This document shows, in pieces, positions 23,217 through 34,956 of a stretch of DNA of 64,000 nt (within the stretch, counting starts at the first letter, position 1; every line of letters begins with the position of its first letter). Where the stretch lies: contig NC_091253.1 of assembly GCF_042477335.2 (NCBI RefSeq), positions 93,262,501 through 93,326,500 of the forward strand. The letters are read 5' to 3'. The stretch comes from Ovis canadensis. Its lineage: Eukaryota > Chordata > Mammalia > Artiodactyla > Bovidae. The position numbers and the translations under genes are program-made. The notes beneath the pieces were generated by a model that was not told the origin of the DNA, ran no database searches, and was given only the letters and a program-made list of their open reading frames with translations.

Positions 23217-26200
23217 CTAGACAGCAATTTCACAGGTACGCACAAAGAAAAAAGTTACATTCAGATTACTTAATCTATTTTTTCTTTCATAACAGATATT
23301 TAGCAGGTGAATTTACAAGTGCCCCGTGCCTCCTAAGGTACTATATTTTACACACATACCATGTACTATCTCTACAGGATATACTCTGCTAAGCGCACTT
23401 GATTACTTAATGGAGCCAGGAGCAAACTGTCTTCTAGCTTTACTTTTCTCTTTGTATTTCTTTATGCAGCACAAACTGGGCAGAATGTACAACAGATCTG
23501 GCTGGGAAGAGCGGAGGAGATGAAGGTTATATAACATTATGCAGTGGCAGTCTACCTGGCCAATCACCCTTCTTTTTAATCCTTAAAAAAGTCCATGAGT
23601 CTCCCATATTGCACAGGGACTTCTCCCATTTATGAAGATCCAGTTTCTAGAGCCATGGTCAATGGTTAGCATTTGACACACTTGGATATCACCATAAACG
23701 TGTTGGGATGCAGCCTGTGTATATTCATGATTTATTTGTACAATATATACATACGTTACTATAATTAACACGTACAAGAAAAATCTTACATAATGGATAA
23801 AAATAGAAGTTCCAAAATGCCCTCCTTGCATCCAGGAGATGGTCTTGCAAACAATGCTTCTCCAGACCACTGTGCCGATTTGGCAAGTTTAGGGACACAG
23901 GTCTGCCACCAAGTCACCAAATAATCCTAGAAAAGCGGGCAGGTTTCATTTATTCATTAATTTTACTGTATTTTTTGTGACTTTAAAAAAAAAAAAACAA
24001 GTTTTTCAGTAGTTCTAAAACTTTGTTAGTAACATAAATGGTCTCAGTTCTGGAACTTAATTTACTTGTTACTATTTTCCTCTGCCTATCAACTGTAAAA
24101 GAAAGCTACAGAAATATGATCTTTAACTATTATGGACCCCAAGTAGAATTCACCTGTAGAAAAATATTCTCTTACATTTAAAAAAATGGTTATCTATTTG
24201 TCCTTGGAAATTAATAAACAGTGAAACAGTAGTCTAATGGACTAAGGTTTGGCTTAAAAAGGTAGAGCATTATACTGATGAATAAATGAAAATCATATCA
24301 CTTATATCTGGAAGTGGAACACTGAAAATATTCTGATGAGCATTTATCTAGAAAATGTAATAAACATGTATCAGTAAGCCAGGTAATCTATACAAAAAAA
24401 GAATCCCTCTTGTAACACATATTTCCCCTGAATTCTTGAGGTATTGCCTCAAAGTATTCAACTGGCCTATAAACAAATAGGCTTTAGAAGTATCTTAAAT
24501 AGGGAAACAAATGCAATAAACAAAAAGGAATAAACAATAGAAAATCACCTGAGCCTTAATATCAACTATTTCTTCCTAAGGTTGAACACATTAAGAAAAA
24601 TTTTTACAAATATCATAGAGTATTAGCTATATATTACATTATTTTCACATACCCTTTTTGAAAAACAGTTAGAAAAATGGTAAGTGGAACATAGGGAGCA
24701 AACACTGAGTCTGCTTCGGTAATAAGCACTGTGTAAGCCAGTCATATAGAACCCCTTTTGCATGTGATACAATGTATCATTATTTTAACTGCATTATTTA
24801 AGAAGAAATTTGTTTACAAAACTGAAAATAAGATTAAGCAAGAGAAGGTAATGAACAGAATTTTGGGAATAAGAGGAATAACTAAATAACGTCTGAAAGG
24901 CAGTCATGAAAGACAGAAATTCCAGAAGAACAGGAATCTATCAAGAATAACCACTTAAATAACAGGACTTCAAACTGAATACCTGAAAGTCATCCAAAGG
25001 TTAAGTGTACATGACTGAGCCAGGAGATGTGCTAAACCGCTGGGCCACATGACACTGGCTTTCAGATATGAACCATATCTCTTGCTAGGTTTGTATGCAG
25101 AAAGCACATGGACTCATTTCATGCTTTGTATGTAGATTATTTCTATTATTAAAAATGGAAACATACCAATTTTCATGAAAATAAATTTTCTCTGTAAGTT
25201 TATATATATGTCTGCATTTAAGCTTACTTTAATATGTAAGAATTTTAGAGGGAAAAAAATACCTGTGTTTCTGTATGGAATGCAGATTGAATCAAAGTAC
25301 TGTTTGTGTTTGGAGGCAGGGTTTGAGAGACTGATGTGTAACAGAATTGGGCTATATGACATCTGATCAAGAAATAACAAGACCGGGAAACCCACACTTT
25401 CCTTAAATTCCTTTGTTTTGACAATCCTCCTTCTTTTCTAATTGACTGCAAAATGAACTATTTTGGCAAAAGAACTGATTCATGCAGCAGATGCTTTGAA
25501 TACGTAAATTCAAACACCAGGCACTCAAGTAACATACATTTTTCCTTCAGGCATAAATTCTCAAGATTCAAAACAAAAAAGCAGAGATTCAATTTTATTA
25601 ACTCGATCTTTCAATTACTCAGGGGTTTAGCATATGGACTGAGATTCCCAACATGCCTCTAAAAGTCAAATTCCTAGGGAAGTTACCTACTCTGTGATTA
25701 AGGAGCATTCACTCACCACCAGTACAAGTGACATACTCTATCAGACCAGTTACTCCTGGAAGTTAATGTACTTTCGAATGCTTTCATAAACCATAAGTGA
25801 ACATTCAAAAGACTCTTTTGAGTATCCTTCTGAATATCCTGTGATTCAACAAAAAAGTCCACGAAATCAAAACTCTTGTTGACAACTTGCTAAATTAACA
25901 AAGTTAAAGGGTTCTGATGCAGCAGTAAGAACAGCAACAAGGTACAGTTGTGGTAAACTGAAGCACCGTCAAATTTTCAAGTTATTTCTGGCCACAATTT
26001 CACTTAAAAATTCAGATCCCAGATCCTTAGCCACCTTAGGTACAGCATCTTAGTCTTAGGCAGATTTTGCCAGTGACTAATAAGGAAAGATGAGCTGTAA
26101 GGACAAACAGGAAAGAGACCCATCCATTCTTACTGATGTACTCTGCAGGGCTTGTGCCAGGAAATGATTCCACTTTATCAATAAACTCTCAGAACAAACT

Positions 26201-26677
26201 AATTAAGAGAATGCAATTACTGCCCCGACTCCAGAGCTCTTTAGCTTTGCAAAGCTTTTGGTGTAAATGGAAAAAAAAAAATGCTATACTAATCATTAAA
26301 TGTGTCAGAACCCCAGTTTATGTAATCCGATTGCATTAAACACCCCGCATAAAGACTGCGATTTTTCAGCATTTTGGGGCAACGTTTAGCCATTTCACAG
26401 CTCCTGTTATCTCTACATGAATGAAGAAACCTGCTGCCTTTGGAAGACTCCGAAGCCCCAAGTTAGCACTTGTTTGATCAATTTCCTTTGTACCCTACCT
26501 GAAAATGGCACTCACTTAAGGCATCAACTGCTATCCTGGTGCAGGATCCCTTTGTCCCCCCTTTTCTACCTACCTCACCTCTTCATTCCACACAAACCCA
26601 CCTAAGACCATCCACACGCAAAATCAATCATCCTCCTCCCTGGGTACCCAACGCTAGGTAGTTAAGGGAATACCTAC
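23217..26677 (-). other. PDP1: PDP1 first intron
   Basis: About 3.46 kb lies between the donor (GT at 26677-26676) and the acceptor (AG at 23218-23217). It is AT-rich with short A runs (for example near 23985 and 26270). I recognise no SINE, BovB or L1 in it and no convincing internal exon. The short open frames on both strands have no recognisable protein features. The G+C content rises steeply at its 5' end where it enters the CpG island. Confidence 0.8.
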
Positions 26678-26708
26678 CAATTCGTCTGGGCCCGGGACAC
26701 ACACACAT
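26678..26708 (-). CDS. PDP1: PDP1 alternative 5' coding exon (N-terminal extension)
   Basis: An ATG at 26708 with A at -3 opens ten codons reading MCVCPGPRRI plus one base, ending at 26678 just before a GTAGGT donor. Joined to the acceptor AG at 23218-23217 (exon from 23216), the frame continues as GIPVRSSSLPLFSDA straight into the PDP1 initiator methionine. This gives an isoform 25 residues longer. Human PDP1 has, as I recall it, an isoform with the same kind of N-terminal extension, so the splice is well supported. The extension puts extra basic residues and a Cys-rich start before the usual transit peptide, so targeting could differ. The 5' limit of this exon is not visible; an in-frame upstream ATG at 26741 is also open but has a weak context. 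Confidence 0.85.
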
Positions 26709-27384
26709 TCTCCTGTCATCACAACACGGAGCCGACAACATCCACAACCCGCGCGGAGAGCAGCAGCGACAGCGGCACCGGCCCATTGAAAAGCAAGGCA
26801 GAGATGCTCGTTAGAGGAGGCGTCGGCAGGGGAGGCGCGAGCGGAGGAGGGGCGAGGTCTCGCTGCAGCCGGGTGAATGGGGCTAGGAGGTGGGGTGGGG
26901 TGAGGTGGGGTGGGGGAAAGAGGGTAGAGGCGCAAGACAGGGGGTGGGGAGGAGGGCGGAAACCCAACCAACAAACCCACCCCTCGGGAGCCGCGGAGCT
27001 ACAGCTGGAGGCGGCGGGGGCCCAGACGCCGGCGGAGGCGCGCCCCGGGACCGGCCCGTCCATCCAGCCCCGGCGCGGAGCCCACGGGGGCGCAGCATCC
27101 TCCGCCCGCCCACGTCGCGCCGGCCGCAGACCTGAAAAACCGAGGGTCGGCCCGCGGGGTCACCCTGGGCCCGGGGTGCGCGTGTGAGGGGGGAATCCTC
27201 AGGCAGAGGGCCTCCGCGCCACCTGAGCCGCACCTGCCCCGGACCCACCCTCGCGCCGGCCCTCACGGCGCCCCGGGCGCGGCCAGCGGGCGAGGCGGGC
27301 CCGCCCCCCCGGCCCTGGAGCCCCGCGGGCAGCCCCACGGGGCCGTCACGCCCGCCGCGGCCCCGACGCCCCTCGAGCGCGCAC

Positions 27385-27700
27385 CTGGCGCCTCCAGGTT
27401 CGTCTCCTCACGCGTGCCGGCCGCCCCCCTCACAACTTCGGGATTCCGGACGGGGCGGTTCGGCGCTGGGGTGAGGGAATACGAACCGGGCACGGCAGTG
27501 GGAGGAGCCGCTTCTCAAGAGGAGACGGCGGCAGCGGCAGCGGCAGCGGCAGCGACGGCTGCACCACCCGGCTGTCCTTCCTCAAGAGCCGCCGCGACTC
27601 CCAGGAGCGCGGCCCCGGGCCCCAGGCCGGCCCACTCCGCCCCGCCCCCTCCCGTCCCCCCACGCCGCGCCGGGCCCCCGCCCTGCCCCGCCCGCGCGCT
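27385..27700 (-). other. PDP1: possible non-coding first exon of PDP1
   Basis: On the PDP1 strand a GCGCCAG/GTGCGC donor occurs with its exon side at 27385. It lies downstream of the CCAAT, GC-box and CRE cluster. The 5' end is unknown and was set by promoter spacing only. Other donor-like sites occur near 27222 and 27234, so the exon structure here is uncertain. Confidence 0.3.
27524..27559. repeat. GGCAGC-type trinucleotide/hexanucleotide run in the CpG island
   Basis: An imperfect run of about five to six cggcag units lies in the CpG island, where a PDP1 5' UTR could be. It is a potential length-variable element. Confidence 0.7.
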
Positions 27701-28394
27701 CGGGTCCGAGCGCTTCCCGCCTTCCCATTGGCTGCGCAGTGGCGAGGGGGCGGGGCGCAGCAGAGCGGGCCGCGGCTCGGCGCGTGGGGGCGGAAGAGCC
27801 ACGCCTCCCCGCCCGCTTTGTGACATCACGAGGGTCAGACACGCCCGTCCACTCCGCGCGAGCTGCCTATTGGCTCCGCGGGCCCGCCTCACGTGACTGC
27901 GCCCGCGCCCGCGCCCGCTATAGCCGGAGGGAGGCGGGTCTGTGCGCGGCCGCGGGCTTGACGGAAGGGCCGGGAGGGAGGAAGCGCCGGGTTCGGCACG
28001 AGCGTCCCCGAGCGGGCGGGGCCCGTGAACGGCAGCTTTCCGCAGGCAGGCTTCCACGACGCCCCGGCCCCTCGGCGAGCCTCCTTCCCTCCTTACGGGT
28101 GGGTGGGGCTTCGTAGGTTTAGGCTGCGAGGGGAGGCTTCCTGACCAACGGGAAACTAAATTCCCAGAGACGGCCCTACCTGGAATAACAAGGCCTGAGA
28201 GAACCCCGGGGTATCTGAGGCCTGGTTCATGGGATTCTTTTCGGAGCGTTGACTTTGGAGCATGTTTTCTGTCATTTTCTGGACATGTCCCAGGGCCCAG
28301 GAAGAGAAAGGCGGTCTGAACAGCAGCCAGAGGAAGTTGTGATGAAGGAAGGATTGACTCTGTCGAGTAGGTGTGTGTGCTCACGTTTTCTGAA

Positions 28395-28570
28395 ATAAAG
28401 TGAAGTCGCTCAGTCGTGTCCGACTCTTTGCGACCCCATGGACTGTAGCCTGCCAGGGTCCTCCATCCGTGGATTTTTCCAGGCAAGAGTACTGGAGTGG
28501 GCTGCCATTTCCTTCAGATCTTCCCGACCCAGGGATTGAACTCCCGTCTCCCGCATTGTAGGCACCCCAT
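28395..28570 (-). mobile_element. Bov-tA SINE with target-site duplication
   Basis: Reverse copy: gtcgctcagtcgtgtccgac, then gagtactggagtgggctg, then the head. Perfect 10-bp repeats gttttctgaa flank it at 28385-28394 and 28571-28580. It is the closest interspersed repeat upstream of the PDP1 CpG island. Confidence 0.92.
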
Positions 28571-28905
28571 GTTTTCTGAAGGGCTTTGAAATCAGTCTTT
28601 ATTTGCCCTGAATAAGAAAAGGGTAGAAAGGAAAAGGGTAGAACGCACAATGCGAAAATGGGAAGAGCCCTGGACTTTCTGTGTCAGGACCTTCATCCAA
28701 GTCACTTCTGCTTCGTGAGCCTCAGTTTCCACTTCTGTTACGCTGGATTGGGGTGGCGTTGGCAGTCTTGGTTAAAGGGTAGACATGGCAGGGGCTGCTT
28801 CACTTGCTTCTGTCCGCACGTAATCTCTTTATGGGAACTGAGTCACTGATAGTGGCTTCTGAAAACTTCCTTGGAGATGGTATCAGGCAGATCATTGCAC
28901 TTATC

Positions 28906-29035
28906 CTGCTGCTGCTGCTAAGTCGCTTCAGTCGTGTCCAACTCTGGGCGACCCCATAGACGGCAGCCCACCCGGCTCCCCCGTCCCTGGGATTCTCCAG
29001 GCAAGAACACGAGTGGGTTGCCATTTCCTTCTCCA
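28906..29035 (-). mobile_element. Bov-A2/Bov-A SINE fragment
   Basis: Starts with the complement of the AGC tail (tgctgctgctaagtcgcttc) and runs through ggcaagaacacgagtgggtt to ccatttccttctcc. Confidence 0.88.
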
Positions 29036-29494
29036 TCCTGCCTACTGTTAAAAACAGTTAACTGACTTATTAACCATATCTGCTTACGAGCCGATAAAAT
29101 TCCCAAAGTGATGTGCGCAAGTTATGAAAAGCTGTCATATTAACAGTATTGTGGAGTTTTGTTTTTGTTAATTTGCACTATCTGATTTTATGTAATAAAG
29201 GAGAAATTTTATAGACACGAAACAGTGCCAGGAACTGGTTCTTTATAGCTCCTAGATCTTTCCAACTGCCTCCTCTATTCTCGAAATAGCATTTTGGCCC
29301 AGCCCCAGGCTTCCCACGGAACTCTTGTGGCTATTTTTATGTGGCCCTCATCCATTTTATATGGGCCTATCTGCCTCACATCAACCAACCCCTCTTTTTT
29401 ACTTCTCAAATGAGCTTTCCGTAAGTTGGTATTTTTTTCATGGTCTTTTATTCTGTTGAGTATCTGATTTATGTATCTATTTTCTGTAGTCTCA
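29036..29494. other. intergenic, no recognised feature
   Basis: AT-rich, no recognised gene or repeat. Confidence 0.5.
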
Positions 29495-29760
29495 TAGAGG
29501 CAGTATAGGGTGGTATGGCAAAGTGAGTAAGAACACAGCTGGAACTAGACTACCCGAGTTCCAGTCCCAGCTCTGCATCTTGCTACATGGTCTTGGGCAA
29601 CTTCTTCCTGCTTCAGTTCTTTCATATGTAAGATAGGAATAAAAATAGTAATATTTAAAAATTTTTACCCTCACAGGTTTGTATTAAGTGAGTTGATATA
29701 TCATGCTGAGTAAGTACAAGCAAGTAGTAAGGGCTATGTAGGTATCAGCTATTATTAATA
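29495..29760 (+). mobile_element. MIR SINE, nearly complete
   Basis: The order ggtggtatggcaaagtgagt, gagttccagtcccagctctg, tcttgggcaacttcttcctg, atagtaatatttaaa and tgagtaagtacaagcaagta matches MIR head to tail. Confidence 0.8.
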
Positions 29761-30103
29761 TTATAGACAAGTCCAGCTCAGTGTGTTTGTTTTATTAAGG
29801 ACTCCTAGGGAGTAGGAGATGAATACACTCAAGTAGAATATATTCTACAGCTAGGTACTAAGCAGTCATTAACAAAGTGGAGAGTCTTACAACCTTAAGA
29901 TATCAGGTTAAGGTGATTTATTTACATGAAGAATGTTACTACCTCTTAGCCCCTACTTTACAGACATGGAGACAGGTAGTTGAATATAAGTGGATTTTTA
30001 TTTTGAGAGTTTCTGCCTGAAGACTCAGAAGTGAAGTTTATACTAGGCTAGTTTGCTGTCTGTAAAACTTTTTCTATTGTGAAAATAGAGTCATGAGACT
30101 GCA

Positions 30104-30105
<2 letters not shown>

Positions 30106-30153
<48 letters not shown>
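30106..30153. repeat. (AT)24 microsatellite
   Basis: About 48 uninterrupted bases of alternating A and T, likely length-variable. Confidence 0.95.
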
Positions 30154-30156
<3 letters not shown>

Positions 30157-30428
30157 CATAGCAATGACCTCTTTAGATCACCTTGGTAGCATATACCTTA
30201 TTCCACACCAATATTGCTGTTAGTCAGAGCCCTGTAGAAATTACCTTTTCAAATTGTTTTTGGATCTGCACAGGAAACTCCAACTTATTTTACTATAACT
30301 AGCACCTTGGTTTTTATACCAAAATAGTATTGATTCCCTCATGCTAATGTTCTTAGTTTTAAACAACCTATTTCTGAAAATAACACCTACTCTCAAAAAA
30401 TTGACATTTGCCACCACTAAATATAGTC

Positions 30429-31015
30429 AATCACTGCAGATGGTGACTGAAGCCGTGAAATGAAAAGACGCTTACTCCTTGGAAGAAAAGTTATGAGCAA
30501 CCTAGATAGTATATTCAAAAGCAGAGACATTAGTTTGCCGACTAAGGTCCGTCTAGTCAAGGCTATGGTTTTTCCAGTAGTCATGTACGAATGTGAGAGT
30601 TGGACTGTGAAGAAGGCTGAGCGCTGAAGAATTGATGCTTTCCTACTGTGGTGTTGGAGAAGACTCCTGAGAGTCCCTTGGACTGCAAGGAGATCCAACC
30701 AGTCCATTGTAAAGGAGATCAGTCCTGGGTGTTCTTTGGAAGGAATGATGCTAAAGCTGAAACTCCAGTATTTTGGCCACCTCATGTGAAGAGTTGACTC
30801 ATTGGAAAAGACTTTGATGCTGGGAGGGATTGGGGGCAGGGGGAGAAGGGGACAACAGAGGATGAGATGGCTGGATGGCATCAGTGACTCGATGAACGTG
30901 AGTTTGAGTGAACTCTGGGAGTTGGTGATGGACAGGGAGGCCTGGCGTGCTGCGATTCATGGGATTGAAAACAGTCGGACACGACTGAGCGACCGAAATG
31001 AACTGAACGGAACTG
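30429..31015 (+). mobile_element. BovB LINE 3' fragment with target-site duplication
   Basis: A sense-strand, 5'-truncated copy covering the C-terminal reverse-transcriptase region and 3' tail (ctgaacggaactg). The 12-bp repeat aaatatagtcaa flanks it at 30419-30430 and 31016-31027, so the complete insertion is defined. Confidence 0.93.
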
Positions 31016-31027
31016 AAATATAGTCAA

Positions 31028-32769
31028 AAGAATTTGTCTTGAGAATTGAAGGCATTGCCAAGGTATTTCTGGAATCAAAGGATCCCCCAAAGTAATGGCT
31101 ATGAAATAAATTCATTTAGAGGTGTAAGTTTTATTCTCTAGCTGCAGTTATATGATTCTGTGAGATGTATGTTGTAAATAAAGTTATGGTCCTTCTGCAC
31201 AGGAACTAAGTGCTTGTACCACTGGGGGAGGTCCTTAAGTATCTCAGCCTTGTCTCCTCTCTGGTCTGGCTGTCTTCCTGTCTCTAGATGGAGCTCCTTT
31301 TGGTCATCCAGTGAATAGGCTTGCTTCAGAAGTGCGATTTTTATCACATGGCCATCTGGCCAAAGCCAGAGCAGGTCTGTGGGTTTGCTGCTCTGACCTC
31401 ACAGACTGTTTTAGCCACCAGAACGCCTGTTGACACTTTTTTTTTAACATTGGAAGGTGTGGAAAAATAGCACCAAACAACCCAGAATTTTTGTAAGGGG
31501 AGGTAAGGAGAGAGGAGGAGGGGGCTTCCCAAATACTCCAGTACAAAGACAGTACTGTGGAAAAATACTTATTTTTGTTAATACAATGCTTTTTGTAACA
31601 CCAAAAATGAAAGTCAGTACCTGAATTAGACCCTTAACACATAGTCATTTTCTTGCCCTAGAATAAACCTGGAAATGAGCAACTGCTTAGCCAGATTGGC
31701 CTGGTATTCTTATGGGTGGATGATATAAACCCTTGGGTTATTGGAGGTTAGCTGTGACAACATGGAGATGGTCCAGTAGAATCTCAGTGGTGCCAGACAG
31801 AAAGCTTAAAATAGACTTGCAAGTGGGTCTGAGATGCTGTTCGCCTGATGGCTAGTGAGTTAACAGTGGGCTTTGCCAAAATCAACGATTAGAGGAAAGA
31901 GGCTGCTAGACAATCTTTAGCTCCTTCTTCCCTCAAGGTCTTAGATAAGAAATCAGCAAATATTTACTAACTATTAAGCGTTAGGTACTTGTTTTATTAT
32001 CATCCTAGCATTGAGAATTGCTTTGAAATTAAATTATTTGGAGTTATGCACTGAAATCAACAAATCATCTGTAAGAAAGAAGCAGATCAGGTACTGTGGC
32101 TCATTTCTTGTGAGTCAGAGGTTATAGGTGTGTTCAGACTTATTTAATATTTTAAAAGTAGTCCATCCTCATTAGAATTCATGAAGCAGTAGTAGTTTGA
32201 GGGAAATATATGTATCAGTGTTCTCTTGCCAAATTAGAAACAAAAATCTCCTGCATTGACCTAACATGACAACGAGTATGGAAAGTAGGTATCTGCAGTT
32301 GCTTTCCTTCAGAAATCCCTGCTAATGGGGTTATCTTTGAATATTAAGGATGATGTGCATGGGGGAAGGGGTTTTATTGACTAGCCATAAGACAGCTAGG
32401 CAGTGAAAAATTACACTTTTTCATTCAGTGTGTCTCTATAGATGATTCTCCAGAATACAGAAGGTAAAAGTTTTCAGAAAGGTTTCAGGGGAGATGAGAC
32501 CTTGGGGTGGATCTAGAGCACTTTACAGTAGGTGCCAGGTCATGAGTGCCCCTGAAGCAGGCCATGCCAATCTGCAGACTTCAGCAAAATCCCCCACACT
32601 ATGAACTCAAAAATGGTAGCTGCGGATCTACACACTTCTTAAAAACTATAATTCTCTGCTTACCTGGACACCATAACTATAAGAGTATAAGCTTCCCAAG
32701 GACAGGCAGGGATCATGTCTCTTTTATACACCCATATATACCCACAGCTTGGCATAATAGTGAGAACTG
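31028..32769. other. intergenic, no recognised feature
   Basis: About 1.7 kb without a recognised gene or young repeat. A short T run lies near 31438. Confidence 0.5.
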
Positions 32770-32925
32770 ATGGGTAGTGAATGCTTACTTTATACCGTCT
32801 TCTGTTCTAAGTGCATTGTCTAGTTGTATCCTCATAACACTCATAAAAGTTAGGTTTTACCATTATATCCATTTCACAGAAGAGGAATCTCACTGAGGAT
32901 GATTTGCACTGTTTACATAAGTGAG
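32770..32925 (-). mobile_element. MIR fragment
   Basis: tgcttactttatacc, ctgttctaagtgcattg and atccatttcacagaagagga match the reverse-complement MIR core. Confidence 0.65.
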
Positions 32926-33485
32926 AAGTAGTAGAGTATCCATCTTGCATTCTGAGGCACTATGTTTTAGTGACCATTGCACAGAATAGATGCTCAGTAA
33001 TGAACTCGTGTCAAAGTACAGAAAGTTTCACATTTTCATTGTGGACCCGACGGTAAATTATATCCTTATAATTGTAGAATTTCCACCCATGTTTCCGTAT
33101 CTGTAACCAGCAATACGTTTCGCACAGATAAGTGTGTCTCCACTGAATAGCCATTCTTGTCAGAGCACTGTAGGGTTTGGTTATGGTTTTTCAGGAAAAA
33201 CAGTTGTAGCTAGCTAAGCAGCCACAACTGGTCCCTTGCTGACACCTCAAGATACTAGCAGGAGCATCAGACTCTGATTGACAAAGTGAAAGACAAAGCA
33301 ACCACATTTTTCTCATTCTTGTGGTCAAGGGAATTTCCCAGCCACACAGGCACAGAGAAGGTCCTTGGGGTTCAAGGGAGGGAGAGGGAGCCAGTCCATA
33401 ATATGTCCTACCAACCTCCCAGGAACTTTCACACTGGAATCTATCTTGACTGAGAGATGAGTGCACATCCACCAGAGAGGGCCCT

Positions 33486-33915
33486 CAGTTCAGTTCAGTT
33501 CAGTCGCTCAGTCATATCCGACTCTGTGTGACCCCATGAATCGCAGCACGCCAGGCCTCCCTGTCCATCACCAACTCCCAGAGTTCACCCAGACTCACAT
33601 CCATCGAGTCAGTGATGCCATCCAGCCATCTCATCCTCTGTCGTCCCCTTCTCCTCCTGCCCCCAATCCCTCCCAGCATCAGAGTCTTTTTCCAATGAGT
33701 CAACTCTTCGCATGAGGTGGCCAAAGTACTGGAGTTTCACCTTTAGCATCAGTCCTTCCAAAGAAATCCCAGGACTGATCTCCTTCAGAATGGACTGGTT
33801 GGATCTCCTTGCAGTCCAAGGGGCTCTCAAGAGTCTTCTCCAACACCGCAGTTCAAAAGCATCAATTCTTCGGCACTCAGCTTTCTTCAGTCCAACTCTC
33901 ACATCCATACATGAC
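33486..33915 (-). mobile_element. BovB LINE 3' fragment
   Basis: Pentamer tail complement followed by about 400 bases of C-terminal reverse-transcriptase region. It ends abruptly at catccatacatgac where an LTR-like segment begins. Confidence 0.92.
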
Positions 33916-34155
33916 TGTGTCAGGGCAAATATGGAGACAAGCAAGATGACTGGTCAGAGACAATCTGGAACACTGTCCATACATAAACCATGTAAACAAT
34001 CCTCATTCTACACTTCACTGAAGCTCCACCTGTGTATTCTTCCACACTACTCTGCTTCTAATAAATGCTTTCTCTGCTTCACAATCTGTCTCTCTGCTGA
34101 ATTCTTTCTTTAAAGAAGACAAGGGCCAAGTTCCTGCTTCAAGTCACTGCACCCA
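33916..34155 (+). mobile_element. probable LTR of an endogenous retrovirus
   Basis: Begins TGTGTCAGGGC and has AATAAA at 34060-34065 after a pyrimidine-rich stretch, then a U5-like section. It lies exactly between two BovB pieces. The family and the 3' limit are uncertain. Confidence 0.4.
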
Positions 34156-34239
34156 TTATGCCATGAGATCAGCTATTATAAAAGCATATTTTCCTTGGAA
34201 ACTAGATATAAATATTTGCAGGTGAATACCTAATGAATA

Positions 34240-34632
34240 CCTATAGAAGGCTGAATGCCAAAGAGTTGAAGCTTTTGAATTGTGGTGCTGGAAAAGACTC
34301 TTGAGAGTCCCTTGGACTGCAAGGAGATTAAACCAGTCAATCCTAAAGGAAATCAGTCCTGAATATTCATTGGAAGAACTGAAGCTAAAGCTGAAGCTCC
34401 AATACTTTGGCCACCTGATGTGAAGAGCCGATTCATTGGAAAAGACCCTGATGCTGGGAAAGATTGAGGGCAGGAGGAGAAGAGGGCAGCAGAGAACAAG
34501 ATGGTTGATCACCGACTCAGTGGACATGAACTTGGGCAAACGTAGGAAATAGTGAGGGACAGGGAAGCCTGGCATCCTGCAGTCCATGGGGTCACAAAGA
34601 GTTGGGCATGACTTAGTAACTAAATAATATCA
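34240..34632 (+). mobile_element. older BovB LINE 3' fragment
   Basis: Sense-strand C-terminal reverse-transcriptase region (gctgaatgccaaagagttga through ctgatgctgggaaagattga) to the end gggcatgacttagtaac. It is diverged, and the pentamer tail is absent or decayed. Confidence 0.82.
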
Positions 34633-34956
34633 CCACCTAATGTATTCAGTTCACATCCTAGTAATAAACTATAGTTGATATATGAAGTAAACAGTTCAAT
34701 CTATTTAAAGCTATAAGTTCAGTTTAAAATAAAGCACTTTTTAATCAATATCCACATGAGAGATGAAAGTTCAGGGAGAGAAAAGACAAGAAGAATGTTA
34801 GTAAGAGTTATCGAATTATGTGTCCAGTTTCTGCTAGGAAATGGACTCCAGAAGTCTAATCAGAATATGCTAAAGTACAGTATCTGGGTTGTGATTTTAT
34901 CCCTTCTTAGGCATTGAGATTTTATAAAATGAACATAAGTTGGAGCCAGAGACGTA

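Larger units (their letters stand above)
26740..28090 (-). promoter_or_regulatory. PDP1: CpG island promoter of PDP1
   Basis: About 1.35 kb of very high G+C content and dense CpG, unlike anything else in the window. It contains minus-strand CCAAT boxes (ATTGG on the plus strand at 27727-27731 and 27869-27873), a GC box at 27746-27756, a CRE-like TGACATCA at 27821-27828 and an E-box CACGTG at 27890-27895. Their clustering at 27.7-27.9 kb, with CCAAT boxes facing PDP1, suggests a main start site somewhat below 27.7 kb. A good donor (CAG/GTGCGC) ends a possible non-coding first exon at 27385. The island also extends about 200 bases on the far side of these sites, so divergent transcription is possible. 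No TATA box is convincing. Confidence 0.8.

Noticed and set aside
26883-27896. Several long Pro/Gly/Arg-rich frames in both strands of the CpG island
   Set aside because: They overlap each other in different frames and reflect lack of AT-rich stop codons, not coding selection.
27515-28486. 323-codon open frame on the minus strand over the CpG island
   Set aside because: Its composition is Gly/Ala/Pro/Arg-rich because of the GC content, and its N-terminal part is translated from a Bov-tA SINE. No domain is visible.
28906-28925. GCT repeat as a triplet microsatellite
   Set aside because: It is the AGC tail of a Bov-A2 SINE in reverse orientation.
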